Notes: generated from the sequence alone by a model not told the origin. 33,256 bases of DNA from a bacterium (GCA_030616165.1 JAUWXV010000010.1:1-33256); one strand, 5' to 3'. Positions 1 to 9,973 are shown, numbered from the stretch's first letter. A program made the numbers and translations.

Positions 1-77
1 GAAAAGGATTAAAAGTATCGTTTAGGGTTGGTAGAAACTATAAGGGAGAATGTGCTATAGATGTTGAAGTAATGTAA
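1..77 (+). CDS. C-terminal fragment of a CDS entering from outside the window; cold-shock-domain-like tail
   Basis: Frame starting at base 3 reads KGLKVSFRVGRNYKGECAIDVEVM*, resembling the end of a CSD fold (KVxFxVxxxxKGxxAxxV). Only 24 residues are visible. Confidence 0.35.
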   Translation, partial: KGLKVSFRVGRNYKGECAIDVEVM

Positions 78-90
78 ATTTTAATAAATT

Positions 91-213
91 AGGGAACAAA
101 CTACTTATTTCTTGACAATATGGTTAGAAAATTATACATTTTCGCACATCTCGAACGTTTTATAGACGAATGCACTCACCAAAAAAACGGGGAAGAAAAC
201 TAAAAAATAAATT
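91..213 (+). repeat. Degenerate dispersed element, copy A (possible Y1/REP-associated transposase 3'-end remnant)
   Basis: agggaacaaactacttatttcttgacaa...atgcactcaccaaaaaaacggggaagaaaactaaaaaataa aligns along its length with 796-920. Confidence 0.5.
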
Positions 214-225
214 TTGAGTTAAAAA

Positions 226-690
226 ATGAGCTTTAATGTATTTATAAGTTATAGTACTAAAGATATCGAAAAAATAATTCCACATTTGGAGCGTTTCAGG
301 ACAATTGATGGAGTTAAGACATTTTTTGCAGATGAATCATTAATTCCGGGAAGTAAAATAAGCAATGAAATTACTAAAGCAATAAAAGAATGCGATGTTT
401 TTCTTCTATTCAATAGTTCATCAGCTAAAAAATCAAATTATGTACAGCAAGAAATAGGAATAGCAATAGCAAATAATAAAAATATTATTCCTATTGTTCT
501 TGATGTTTCAAAGCCAGAAGCAATGTTGATGGGTGTTAATTATCTTGACCTATCCGATAAGAAGAAATATGATGCTGAAATAAAACGTTTACATAATTTC
601 ATTATTTCAAAAGTTGAAAAAAAGAAACAAGACCAAGCTGTTTTAGTATTGGCTTTGTTGATATTAGCTCTCTTAATGTTGAAAGATTGA
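226..690 (+). CDS. TIR-domain protein with C-terminal transmembrane helix
   Basis: 154 aa. N-terminal MSFNVFISYSTKDIEKI, FFADESLIPGSKISNEITKAIKECDVFLLFNSSSAKKSNYVQQEIGIA match TIR-fold motifs. Hydrophobic C-terminus AVLVLALLILALLML. Confidence 0.85.
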   Translation: MSFNVFISYSTKDIEKIIPHLERFRTIDGVKTFFADESLIPGSKISNEITKAIKECDVFLLFNSSSAKKSNYVQQEIGIAIANNKNIIPIVLDVSKPEAMLMGVNYLDLSDKKKYDAEIKRLHNFIISKVEKKKQDQAVLVLALLILALLMLKD

Positions 691-694
691 AATA

Positions 695-795
695 ATGGTT
701 AATAAAACAAAATTCAAAGAAACTGAAATTGGAGTAATCCCTCAAGATTGGAATGTAAAAAGTATTTCTGATATTTCATCCTATTTCGGTCATTT
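695..795 (+). pseudogene. Truncated type I restriction specificity subunit (HsdS) N-terminus
   Basis: ATG at 695 gives MVNKTKFKETEIGVIPQDWNVKSISDISSYFG, the characteristic HsdS start (KFKETEIGxIPxDWxVxxxxDI). Similarity stops at the repeat beginning near 796; the ORF ends at 865. Confidence 0.65.
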
Positions 796-920
796 CGGGG
801 ACACAATACTTATTTCTTTACAATTTTGCTATAAAATTATAAATTTTCGTATGGCACAATTGTAAGGAGTATTAGTCGCATGCTTTCACCAAAAAACCGG
901 GTAGAAAACCAAAAAAATAA
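796..920 (+). repeat. Degenerate dispersed element, copy B
   Basis: cggggacacaatacttatttctttacaa...catgctttcaccaaaaaaccgggtagaaaaccaaaaaaataa parallels copy A at 91-213. Confidence 0.5.
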
Positions 921-1335
921 AAACAAATACGTATTATGTCCTTACATTCCCCATTCATAAATCATAAATTTCCAAATTTAAATAATCCGTGTAATCCGTG
1001 CAATCTGTGGATACTTCTTATCTTTGCCTCTCTCTGTGTTCTCTGTGGTTTAAATAATTAATTTTTTCCTTGACTTCTCATCATTAATTTGTTATATTAT
1101 TATATAACAAAAATTGGAAATATTATAATATATACCAACACTAATAATTTTTAAATGAAAAATGCCCTTTTTTTCGAATAAATATTACCTTTAACCCTTG
1201 AATATAAATAAATTAACCCCTGGCACAAAATTCCCAAAAATCCTCATATATGGGAAAAATGGGAATTTTGATACTTTTTTCCCACAAAAATAGAGTAAAT
1301 TTTCCCATTTTTTAACATGCATTTTAATAATACAA

Positions 1336-2211
1336 TTATTTCAGGGCGGACACCAATTTTTCTTTAACCTTTTCGACAGGCATATCTTTTCCCGTCCAGA
1401 TTTTAAAAGCCTCTGCCCCTTGGAATATTAGCATATCGAGCCCGCCAACAGCAACAGCGCTTCTCTTTTCAGCCATCTTCTGAAGGGCGGTTCTTAGTGG
1501 ATTATAAACAAGGTCATAAACTATTTGGTCCTCATGCAAATCATTCTCATTATTAATAATAGACTTATGAACATCTGGCGTCATACCGACAGGTGTAGCA
1601 TTAATGATAAGTTTTGAATTTCTTATTTTCTCATCAAGATTATTTACTTCATCCAATAGATTAAATGAAATATCTACAGATTTTACTTCCCATAACTTTA
1701 TAAGTCTTCTCAAGTTATCTATTTTATCCTGTATAACATCGAGAATTACAATAGATTCCGGCTCAAACCTATAAAGAAGTGAATACAACACAGCCTTTGC
1801 TGCTCCTCCAGCGCCAAAAATTATTACCTTTTTCCCTTTAATATCATCTTTATACATTTCAAATGTCCTGAAAAATCCCCTGTGGTCAGTATTGTATCCA
1901 ATCGTCTTTCCATTTATAATCTTGACTGTATTAACTGCACCCATTTTTTTTACTTCTTCATCAACATCATCAAGAAGTTTTATAACCGATTCCTTAAAAG
2001 GCATAGTAACGTTAAATCCTACAGCCCCTGCCGACTTTAATCCAATCACAGCCTTTTCAAGCTCTTCTGGCTTAACCTCAAACGGAAGATAAACCCAATC
2101 CATAGAATGATACTCAAATGACAGATTATGCATCAAAGGGGATAGCGTATGTTTTATCGGATATCCTAATAATCCACAGAACTTTGAATATGTATAAATT
2201 CTTTCTTCCAT
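1336..2211 (-). CDS. aroE: Shikimate dehydrogenase
   Basis: 291 aa. GLLGYPIKHTLSPLMHN, GFNVTMPFKE, GAVNTV, NTDHRGF, IFGAGGAAKAV, INATPVGM, VYDLVYNPLRT. Confidence 0.96.
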   Translation of the reverse strand: MEERIYTYSKFCGLLGYPIKHTLSPLMHNLSFEYHSMDWVYLPFEVKPEELEKAVIGLKSAGAVGFNVTMPFKESVIKLLDDVDEEVKKMGAVNTVKIINGKTIGYNTDHRGFFRTFEMYKDDIKGKKVIIFGAGGAAKAVLYSLLYRFEPESIVILDVIQDKIDNLRRLIKLWEVKSVDISFNLLDEVNNLDEKIRNSKLIINATPVGMTPDVHKSIINNENDLHEDQIVYDLVYNPLRTALQKMAEKRSAVAVGGLDMLIFQGAEAFKIWTGKDMPVEKVKEKLVSALK

Positions 2212-2306
2212 AAATTTCCCCTTTTAGCTAAGTCAGAATTTTATTAAAGTTTAAGTTTTCAAATACGGGATTTGTAAGAAAATATTTGTAAATTAATAAA
2301 TTATAA

Positions 2307-2840
2307 TTAACTTGAAATGAGTGAAATTATTTCCTCAGCGATTTTCTCCGGATTTTTGCCCACAGTTTCAATAATAAAATTTGCGGTTAGATAACCCGGC
2401 TCTCTTTTTTCGAAAAGGGGTGAAATTTTATTTATAAACTCATCCTCACTTGACAATGTTTTATCATCCTTCTTTAGAAGCGGTCTATCAGTACAATCCT
2501 TGACTCTCTTATAAATTTCCTCCGGAGTTACTTTTAGATAGATAAGTACTCCCTTGCTTTTCACAAATCTTTGGTTTTCTTCATTCATCAACGCACCTCC
2601 ACCAAGAGAAACTATTCTGCTTTCGGAGTCAGAAACCTTACGAAGAATTTCCCTTTCCAATCTCCTGAAATATGGCTCTCCAAATTCTTTGAATATATCA
2701 GAAATAGCCCTGTCTTCATTCTTTTCTATCAGAATGTCAAGGTCAATGAAATCGTAATCCAACTTTTCAGCAAGGATATTACCAATTGTAGTCTTACCGC
2801 TCCCCATAAAACCTGTTAAATATATTAACTTATTCCTCAT
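2307..2840 (-). CDS. aroK: Shikimate kinase
   Basis: 177 aa. P-loop LTGFMGSGKTTIG, DxD FIDLDILIE, VSLGGGAL, DRPLL. Confidence 0.95.
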   Translation of the reverse strand: MRNKLIYLTGFMGSGKTTIGNILAEKLDYDFIDLDILIEKNEDRAISDIFKEFGEPYFRRLEREILRKVSDSESRIVSLGGGALMNEENQRFVKSKGVLIYLKVTPEEIYKRVKDCTDRPLLKKDDKTLSSEDEFINKISPLFEKREPGYLTANFIIETVGKNPEKIAEEIISLISS

Positions 2841-2919
2841 ATTTACTTTAAAATTTTGGTTCTTCAGAAAATTTGTTCGTATTAAGAGGACATAATTGTT
2901 TTTGGATTTGATTCTCGTT

Positions 2920-3052
2920 TTGTCATTTCGAGTCCCGAATACTCGGGAGGAAATCTTATTCTTTATGTCATAGATAAAACATCAGAAAAATGAGATTTCT
3001 CAACTCCGTCTCAACGCAAATGTGGGGGGACTCCGCTCAAAATGACATATAG
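2920..3052 (+). repeat. Dispersed imperfect inverted-repeat element
   Basis: gtcatttcgagtcccgaatactcgggaggaaatctt opposes tgagatttctcaactccg...gctcaaaatgaca; the ends are inverted (TGTCATTT...AAATGACA). Confidence 0.6.
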
Positions 3053-3083
3053 AAATTGAATTTGTAAAATTACTATATACAAA

Positions 3084-3503
3084 TTAAACTAAACTTTCCA
3101 AAGCGAGGATATAACTTTTTGGACCGAAACCTGAAATTTGTCCTTTGCAAACAGGTGCAATAACAGACTTTAACCTAAAAAATTCCCGTGCATGTACATT
3201 TGATAAGTGGACTTCTATCGTTGGTATTTCCACAGCAGAAATCGCATCCCTTATGGCGATACTGTAATGTGTAAATGCTCCGGGATTTATTACAATGAAG
3301 TCTGTATTGCCAACAGCGGAATGAATTTTATCTATTATTTCCCCTTCGTGATTTGATTGAAAAAGTTCAACTTCGACTTTATTTTTATCAGCCCATTCTT
3401 TTATCATTCTGTTTATATCATCAAGAGTGCTTTTCCCGTAAATTTCTGTCTCCCTTTTGCCTGTTAGATTCAAATTTGGACCATGTATTATTAATGTTCT
3501 CAT
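3084..3503 (-). CDS. aroQ: Type II 3-dehydroquinate dehydratase (start trimmed to [10 protein letters not shown])
   Basis: [69 protein letters not shown]. The longer ORF to 3527 adds MQKEGFVI from an adjacent repeat. Confidence 0.95.
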   Translation of the reverse strand: MRTLIIHGPNLNLTGKRETEIYGKSTLDDINRMIKEWADKNKVEVELFQSNHEGEIIDKIHSAVGNTDFIVINPGAFTHYSIAIRDAISAVEIPTIEVHLSNVHAREFFRLKSVIAPVCKGQISGFGPKSYILALESLV

Positions 3504-3523
3504 AATTACAAATCCTTCTTTTT

Positions 3524-3634
3524 GCAACTTACTTCTTTTGAAAAAGAAGTAGGCAAGAAAACTTACTATTATTCTGAATATTCAGGATAAGTTTAAAGTT
3601 TCTTTGCTTACTTTCTTTGAAAAGAAAGTAAGTT
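3524..3634. repeat. Compound palindromic intergenic element, copy 1 (aroB/aroQ gap)
   Basis: cttacttcttttgaaaaagaagtagg left hairpin, attctgaatattcaggat centre, ctttgcttactttctttgaaaagaaagtaagtta right hairpin. Confidence 0.75.
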
Positions 3635-4724
3635 AATTCTTTGATATATAATTGAACGCTTCTATAATAATATCCTCGGATATATCGTTACGAATAACTA
3701 TTTTCCCTATATCTTCGAGGAGCACAAAGTGAATCTTTCCACTTTTTACTTTTTTATCTCTTGCGATTGCATTCAGGAGGTCTTTTCCTTTAATAGTGTT
3801 AAACTCACTTTTTATATTAAGTCTTTTCAATAAATTTTCCAGTCTCAAGAATTTCTTTTTATCTAAAATTCCGATTTTTTCCGAAATCCAACCAGCAGCA
3901 ATCATTCCGAGAGTAATAGCCTCGCCATGCAGATAAATCTTATAATTAGTAAGGTTTTCAACCGCATGCCCTATAGTATGACCGAAGTTCAGGATTCTCC
4001 TGAGACCCGATTCTCTTTCGTCAAGGTTTACAACGTCTGCCTTTATTTCACAGGAGCGAAAAATTACCTCCTCCATCTTTTTCATATTTTTAAGACTATT
4101 TATATCTTCAAAATTTTCTTCAATAAATGTTAAAAAAGATTCATCTTTTATAGCACCGTATTTTATTACTTCACCCATTCCGGCATTAAGTTCTCTCGGC
4201 GGTAATGTCGTAAGCACGAGAGGGTCGATAAATACAAAAATCGGCTGATAAAATGCTCCGATTAGGTTTTTGCCCAGCCGGTGATTAATTCCTACCTTTC
4301 CCCCTACACTGCTGTCTGTTTGGGCTATTAATGTTGTGGGAATCTGAACAAATTTTATACCCCTCATAAATGTCGAAGCAGCGTAACCGGCAAGGTCTCC
4401 TACAACGCCCCCTCCAAGTGAAACCACAACTGAATCCCTTGAAAAATTTTTTTCTATGAGGCGGTCATAAACAGATTCTAAAACAGATAAAGTCTTGAAT
4501 TTTTCACCAGGCGGAATTTCTATTATCGAAACATCAAATCCTTTATCTTTAATACTTTTTTCAACAATAGCACTGTAGTAATTTTTTACAATGCTGTCTG
4601 TAACAAGTGCAATTCTTTTACCTTTATAATGTTTCTGGAGGAACTCACCGAATCTATTAAGACATTCTTTTTCGATATAAACCGGATAACTTCTCTCTTT
4701 TAAATCTACTTTCAATGTTTTCAT
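3633..4724 (-). CDS. aroB: 3-dehydroquinate synthase
   Basis: 363 aa. LGGGVVGDLAGYAASTFMRGI, PTTLIAQTDSSVGGKVGINH, KNLIGAFYQP, GEVIKYG, LNFGHTIGHAVE, HGEAI. Confidence 0.96.
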   Translation of the reverse strand: MKTLKVDLKERSYPVYIEKECLNRFGEFLQKHYKGKRIALVTDSIVKNYYSAIVEKSIKDKGFDVSIIEIPPGEKFKTLSVLESVYDRLIEKNFSRDSVVVSLGGGVVGDLAGYAASTFMRGIKFVQIPTTLIAQTDSSVGGKVGINHRLGKNLIGAFYQPIFVFIDPLVLTTLPPRELNAGMGEVIKYGAIKDESFLTFIEENFEDINSLKNMKKMEEVIFRSCEIKADVVNLDERESGLRRILNFGHTIGHAVENLTNYKIYLHGEAITLGMIAAGWISEKIGILDKKKFLRLENLLKRLNIKSEFNTIKGKDLLNAIARDKKVKSGKIHFVLLEDIGKIVIRNDISEDIIIEAFNYISKN

Positions 4725-4731
4725 AGTATTT

Positions 4732-4884
4732 TTTTTCTTTTGAAAAGAAAGTATTTTCCGCCTCTGCTAATATACTTTAGGCAGGATAGAAATTTTAAAC
4801 TCATCACTTATTCCCACGAGCACTCGTGGGAATAAGTGATAACAGCAAGTTTTCTTGCTTACTTCTTTTTCAAAAGAAGTAAGC
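4732..4884. repeat. Compound palindromic intergenic element, copy 2 (aroC/aroB gap)
   Basis: Left hairpin near 4732-4752. Perfect 18-bp central palindrome atcacttattcccacgag-ca-ctcgtgggaataagtgat (4803-4840). Right hairpin gcttacttctttt-tc-aaaagaagtaagc (4857-4884). Confidence 0.85.
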
Positions 4885-6028
4885 TTTTAATTTCATCGAT
4901 ACTGTCGCATCCATACTTTTCGAGGAAAGCATTTGCTATAACCAATGCAAGTACAGATTCAGCAATAACAGCAGCAGAAGGAACTGCACAGGTATCAGAC
5001 CTTTCTTTGTGTGCTTTTGCAGGAGACTTCGTAAATATATCTACAGAATTCAACGGAATAGTTAAAGTCGGAATTGGTTTCATTGCAATCCTCACTACAA
5101 TAGGTTCGCCGCTTGTTATGCCGCCTTCAATCCCTCCGGCATTGTTGGTTTTTCTGTAAAACCCCATTTTTCTGCTGTCTTTTGATTTATCATCATAAAA
5201 GATTTCATCGTGCATTTGTGAACCCGAAAGTGATGCTGACTGGAATCCCGCACCTATCTCAATCCCTTTAATAGCAGGAATTGACATCATAGCATGTGCT
5301 ATTTGACCATCCATTCTTCTGTCCCAGTGCACATGACTCCCAAGTCCAATTGGAAGTCCTGATGCAATTATTTCTGCAACCCCGCCAACAGAATCACCAT
5401 TTGCCTTTGCACCATCGATAACATTCATCATCCGCAATTCAGTCTTTTTGTCAAGGCATCTTATTGGAGACTTATCAGCAAGAACATTTATCTCTTTTAA
5501 ATCTATATTCTGCAAACTGAGTGTGCTTCTGACATCTTTTATTTGAATCACATGACTCACAATAAAAATTTCAAACTCCTCCAGAAGTCTCCTCGCTGCT
5601 GAACCAACAGCCACTCGAACCGCAGTCTCTCTCGCACTCGACCTCTCAAGCACATTTCTTATATCATTATGTCTGTACTTGATTGTCCCGGCAAAATCAG
5701 CATGCCCCGGTCTCGGTATCGTCACTTTTTCTATGTCTGATTCTGTGGGTGATATACTCATTGTCTCCTTCCAGTTCTCCCAATCTTTATTCTCTACAAC
5801 AAAAGTAATTGGACTGCCCAGAGTCTTTCCAAATCTTACGCCGGACAAAATTTTAACCCTATCAGATTCAATCTTCATTCTCTCGCTCCTTCCGTATCCA
5901 AGTTGTCTTCTCTTTAATTGCCGGTTAATATACTCCTCCGATAACTCAAGACCAGCAGGCATCCCTTCCAATATGCCCGTTAGTGCTTTACCGTGTGACT
6001 CACCTGATGTTAAGTATCTTATAATCAT
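4859..6028 (-). CDS. aroC: Chorismate synthase
   Basis: 389 aa. [81 protein letters not shown]. The last residues LLLLKKK* lie in a repeat hairpin. Confidence 0.97.
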   Translation of the reverse strand: MIIRYLTSGESHGKALTGILEGMPAGLELSEEYINRQLKRRQLGYGRSERMKIESDRVKILSGVRFGKTLGSPITFVVENKDWENWKETMSISPTESDIEKVTIPRPGHADFAGTIKYRHNDIRNVLERSSARETAVRVAVGSAARRLLEEFEIFIVSHVIQIKDVRSTLSLQNIDLKEINVLADKSPIRCLDKKTELRMMNVIDGAKANGDSVGGVAEIIASGLPIGLGSHVHWDRRMDGQIAHAMMSIPAIKGIEIGAGFQSASLSGSQMHDEIFYDDKSKDSRKMGFYRKTNNAGGIEGGITSGEPIVVRIAMKPIPTLTIPLNSVDIFTKSPAKAHKERSDTCAVPSAAVIAESVLALVIANAFLEKYGCDSIDEIKSLLLLKKK

Positions 6029-6167
6029 AATATAACTCTATTAAATTTTTATTTAATAAAATATTCAACTTTAACTTCACTAACTATTATCTTTCGAAAA
6101 ATAAAGTAGAATATTAAAAATATAAAGTCGTATATTTATGATAAAACACCGATAAGAACAGTAAGTC

Positions 6168-6222
6168 AGACATTCTTGTCTGACCATAATATCCGAGGGA
6201 CAGACAGGAATGTCTGTCCTAC
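6168..6222. repeat. Dispersed inverted repeat, 'cagacattcttgtctg' family
   Basis: gtcagacattcttgtctgacc...gggacagacaggaatgtctgtcctact; related sequence recurs at 24220-24330. Confidence 0.55.
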
Positions 6223-6255
6223 TCCAAAATTTACAAAAGTTAAGATTTTTAGTTA

Positions 6256-6398
6256 AAAGTCCTACTTTCTTCGAAAAGAAAATAGGGAAAGAAACTTTTA
6301 ATTCATCATTAATTTCTTGCATATCAAGGAATATGTGATATCAGTAAGTTTTCTTGCTGATGTGGCAATGCCACCTTCTTTTTCAAAAAAGTAAGTCA
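6256..6398. repeat. Compound palindromic intergenic element, copy 3 (aroA/aroC gap, degenerate)
   Basis: agttaaaagtcctactttcttcgaaaagaaaatagggaaagaaacttttaattcat ... gtaagttttcttgctgatgtggcaatgccaccttctttttcaaaaaagtaag. The aroA stop codon falls inside the right arm. Confidence 0.65.
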
Positions 6399-7657
6399 AA
6401 AAATCCAGGAAATGAAATATCAGCCCATTCTGCATCTTTTATTATTGTACTTCCTTCAGCATTGAGCCCGGCAATCGAGAATGCAAGAGCAATCCTGTGG
6501 TCGCCAAAACTTTCGAGTTCTGCTCCCTTAAGTTTGTTTGGTCCATTTATGATTATTCCATCCGAAAGTTCTTTTACATCTGCCCCCAATCTCTTTAAGT
6601 TTGTTACTACTGCCTTTATTCTGTCTGTCTCTTTAACTCTAAGTTCACCTGCATCTTTGATTATTGTTTCTCCCTCAGAAACAGAAGCCACAATTGAAAG
6701 AATGGGAATCTCATCAATAACTCTCGGAATCGTCTCCCCGGATATTTCAATTCCTTTTAATTCAGAAGACTTTACCAGTATATCCGCTACTGGTTCATTA
6801 TTTATCTCTCTCATATTCTGCATATATATATTTGCTCCCATTCTTTTTAATACATCGATAATTCCGGTTCTGGTAGGATTAACTCCCACATCTTTAAGTA
6901 AAATTTCGGAATTATCAACAATCAGCGCTCCGGCAATAAAAAACGCAGCAGATGATAAATCGCCGGGAATAAAAATTTCTCTTCCTTTAAGTTTTTGCCC
7001 TCCTTCAATTGAAATATTATTACCATTGACAGCCACATTTCCGCCCATATACGCCAACATTCGCTCAGAATGGTCTCTCGATTTGTAAGGCTCAAGAATC
7101 TGCGTAATTCCATCTGCATAAAGGGAAGCAAGCATTATTGAAGATTTCACCTGGGCGCTCGCAATGGGCGAAACATATTTTATAGCCGTGAGTTTTTTGC
7201 CAACAATTATAAGAGGGGCGCAATTATCATCACTTTCCCCTTTAATTTCTGCTCCCATCAACTTTAGAGGATTTGTTATCCTTTTCATCGGGCGATTTTG
7301 AATAGAATTATCTCCGGTAATTGTCGATTTAAACTTCTGACCCGCAAGAACACCGGTTAGAAGCCGAATAGTCGTTCCAGAATTGCCAACATCTATTACT
7401 GTCGAAGGCTTCGATAATCCATAAAGCCCTTTACCGTGTATTATTATAGAGTCATTCTTTTCTTCAAATGAGACTCCAAGTTGTTTTAGACACCTAACTG
7501 CACTCTGTATATCGCCACCTGTTCCCAGGTGGGTTATTATTGTATCACCCTCAGCAATCGAACCAAATATCACTGACCTTATCGAGATAGATTTATCCCC
7601 GGGAATAGATATCTCGCCGCGAATACTTTCTGATTTCTTTATTAATTTATTCATCAA
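6383..7657 (-). CDS. aroA: 3-phosphoshikimate 1-carboxyvinyltransferase (EPSP synthase)
   Basis: 424 aa. IPGDKSISIRSVIFGSIAEGDT, GNSGTTIRLLTGVLAGQ, GDNSIQNRPMKRI, SAQVKSSIMLASLYADG, RDHSERML, GDLSSAAFFIAGA, LRVKETDRIKA, GDHRIALAFSIAGL. Confidence 0.97.
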   Translation of the reverse strand: MMNKLIKKSESIRGEISIPGDKSISIRSVIFGSIAEGDTIITHLGTGGDIQSAVRCLKQLGVSFEEKNDSIIIHGKGLYGLSKPSTVIDVGNSGTTIRLLTGVLAGQKFKSTITGDNSIQNRPMKRITNPLKLMGAEIKGESDDNCAPLIIVGKKLTAIKYVSPIASAQVKSSIMLASLYADGITQILEPYKSRDHSERMLAYMGGNVAVNGNNISIEGGQKLKGREIFIPGDLSSAAFFIAGALIVDNSEILLKDVGVNPTRTGIIDVLKRMGANIYMQNMREINNEPVADILVKSSELKGIEISGETIPRVIDEIPILSIVASVSEGETIIKDAGELRVKETDRIKAVVTNLKRLGADVKELSDGIIINGPNKLKGAELESFGDHRIALAFSIAGLNAEGSTIIKDAEWADISFPGFFDLLF

Positions 7658-7724
7658 AAATTCTAAAAATATACAAATTAATTTAATTTTATATATAACA
7701 TCTTAAATAAGATGATATAAGATG

Positions 7725-7805
7725 CTGTTGAGATTGCCTCGTCGCTACGCTCCTCGCAATGACACGTTATACCTGTCATTCCGAGCGAAGCGTGGGAATC
7801 TCATG
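7725..7805. repeat. Dispersed imperfect inverted-repeat element
   Basis: gagattgcctcgtcgctacgctcctcgcaatgacacg...cctgtcattccgagcgaagcgtgggaatctcat. Confidence 0.6.
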
Positions 7806-7921
7806 AAAAATTATCAATCCTTTTTTTCTAAATTTATAATCATATCGTTTATTTATTTATTACGTTTCATATAGTAAATCTTTTATTTCAATTGAATCTT
7901 TAAAAAATATAAATATTCTAA

Positions 7922-8075
7922 AGGTCGGGTTCGATAAATCGAACCCCTACATTTAATAATATGTTAACATTATATTTGTAGGCAACAATATTGTATAAAT
8001 CATTCCCTAATTTTAAGACATTTAATAACATTAATGTTTTATTTGTAGGGGCTTGATTTATCAAGCCTTATTTAA
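7922..8075. repeat. Dispersed short palindromes flanking an AT-rich spacer
   Basis: gggttcgataaatcgaacccctac at about 7927 and gtaggggcttgatttatcaagcc at about 8046. The second type recurs inverted at 30721. Confidence 0.6.
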
Positions 8076-8089
8076 AAATTTGTTAGATT

Positions 8090-8959
8090 TCAGCCTTTTA
8101 ATTTATTGAGTATTTCTCTAAATCGATTTGCCCTTTCAAATTCGCTTTTTAATTTTTCTTTTCCGATTAGTTCTTTAACCTTTTCAAGTTCTTCGATATA
8201 AATAGAAATCACTTTTTTAATATTATTTTGATTGGTTTCGCAAATATCCTTCCAGATTTTAAATTGACTGGAGGCAATCCTCGTCATATCATAAAATCCG
8301 CCTCCCGAAAGTTTGAAAAAATCACCAGAATCATTATCGAACGAACCAACAGCGTTCATAAGTGCAACTGAAAGCATCTGCGGAAGATGACTAACTGCTG
8401 CTACAATTTCATCATGAACCTTTGGTGTAAGAATCACTGGAATAGAGCCGATTGTTATAATTATATCTCTTAATTTATCTATTATCAAGCGTGGAGTATT
8501 CACGCTTGGTATCAATGCATAAGCCTTGTTAATAAAAATACTCAAGTCAGCAGTATCAACACCGCTCTTCTCAGAACCCGCCATAGGATGACCGCCCACG
8601 AAATATACATTATCCCTAAACTCCTCCTGTGCTGTCTCCATAATTTTTTCTTTTGTGCTCCCTATATCAGTAATAATTGTGTCAGAACTAACCATTTTGG
8701 ACAATATTTTAATATGTTCAATTATAATATTAATGGGAGAAGAGAGTATAATCAGAGAAGAGCCGTCTATCCCTTTATCGATTTTTTCATAAGGAAATCC
8801 CCCGTCAATAATCTTCAATTTTAAAGCTTTTTCTATAGTTTCTTCACGCGAAACGCCGACAATTTTTTTCGACATTCCATATTTTTTAAAAGCAAGAGCC
8901 AAGGAACCACCCATAAACCCAACTCCGATAATTGAAATCTGATCAAAATGAGGTTCCAT
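8090..8959 (-). CDS. tyrA: Prephenate dehydrogenase
   Basis: 289 aa. SIIGVGFMGGSLALAFKKYG, DIGSTKEKI, FVGGHPMAGSEKSGVDTA, LTPKVHDEIVAAVSHLPQMLSVAL. Confidence 0.93.
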   Translation of the reverse strand: MEPHFDQISIIGVGFMGGSLALAFKKYGMSKKIVGVSREETIEKALKLKIIDGGFPYEKIDKGIDGSSLIILSSPINIIIEHIKILSKMVSSDTIITDIGSTKEKIMETAQEEFRDNVYFVGGHPMAGSEKSGVDTADLSIFINKAYALIPSVNTPRLIIDKLRDIIITIGSIPVILTPKVHDEIVAAVSHLPQMLSVALMNAVGSFDNDSGDFFKLSGGGFYDMTRIASSQFKIWKDICETNQNNIKKVISIYIEELEKVKELIGKEKLKSEFERANRFREILNKLKG

Positions 8960-9973
8960 TTAAATTCCTCTTTTTAGAGCGTCTACGATAACCTTAAGTT
9001 CTTCCATCAATTTAAAAAATTGGTCAGGATATAGACTTTGTGCCCCATCAGAAAGAGCAGAGTCTGGATTATTATGCACCTCCACCAGTATGCCGTCAGC
9101 ACCTGCTGCAATTGCAGCCCTTGCCATTGGAATCACCTTATCTCTTCTTCCTGTTCCGTGGCTTGGGTCGGCTATTATTGGAAGATGACTTAACTTTTTA
9201 ACTACAGGTATTGCACTTATATCCATTGTAAATCGAGTATAACTCTCAAATGACCTTATTCCTCTTTCGCACAGAATAATTTGATGATTCCCTCCGAGCA
9301 TGATATACTCTGAAGACATAATCAATTCCTCAATAGTAGAAGCCATTCCCCGCTTCAACAGCACTGGCACACTTACCTTTCCCACCTCTTTAAGCATATT
9401 ATAGTTCTGCATATTTCTTGCACCTATCTGCAGAATGTCAGCATACCTTGCAACGATTTCTATTTGGTTAGAATCCATTACTTCAGTAACCATTAGAAGT
9501 TCGTATTTATCTGCAGCTCCCTTCATATATTTAAGCCCCTCCTCGCCGAGCCCCTGAAAACTGTATGGAGATGATCTTGGCTTAAACGCTCCCCCTCTTA
9601 AAATTTTTGCACCAGCCTCTTTTACAATCTTCGCTATCTCATAAATCTGGTCTTTGCTTTCTACTGAACACGGCCCAGCCATCACAACAATATCATTACC
9701 TCCAATTTCTACTCCATGTATATCGATAACAGTATTTTCAGATTTAAATATTCTTCCAGCCAGTTTATAAGGCTCAGTAATTCTAATAACTTCTCTAACA
9801 CCATCAAGAACCTCAAGATCTCTTACATCAATTCCCCTTTTATCGCCAATTGCTCCAAGAACAGTCCTGCTTGTTCCGGTTGACCTGTGAACATCAAAAC
9901 CTAACTGGCTTAATTTATCAATGACATTTCTTATCTGATTTTCTGTTGCTGTGGGCTCCATTACTACTACCAT
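8960..9973 (-). CDS. aroF: 3-deoxy-7-phosphoheptulonate synthase, type I-beta with N-terminal ferredoxin-like domain
   Basis: 337 aa. VMAGPCSVESKDQI, LRGGAFKPRSSPYSFQGLGEEGLK, QIGARNMQNY, PVLLKRGMASTIEE, CERGIRSFE, IADPSHGTGRRDKV, DGILVEVHNNPDSALSDGAQSL. Confidence 0.96.
   Translation of the reverse strand: MVVVMEPTATENQIRNVIDKLSQLGFDVHRSTGTSRTVLGAIGDKRGIDVRDLEVLDGVREVIRITEPYKLAGRIFKSENTVIDIHGVEIGGNDIVVMAGPCSVESKDQIYEIAKIVKEAGAKILRGGAFKPRSSPYSFQGLGEEGLKYMKGAADKYELLMVTEVMDSNQIEIVARYADILQIGARNMQNYNMLKEVGKVSVPVLLKRGMASTIEELIMSSEYIMLGGNHQIILCERGIRSFESYTRFTMDISAIPVVKKLSHLPIIADPSHGTGRRDKVIPMARAAIAAGADGILVEVHNNPDSALSDGAQSLYPDQFFKLMEELKVIVDALKRGI

Noticed and set aside
6080-6322. 80-aa minus-strand ORF between aroC and aroA
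   Set aside because: Composed of dispersed repeat sequence (cagacattcttgtctg family) and compound element arms; no recognisable domain.
6354-7088. 244-aa plus-strand ORF
   Set aside because: Antisense to aroA, which has unambiguous conserved motifs.
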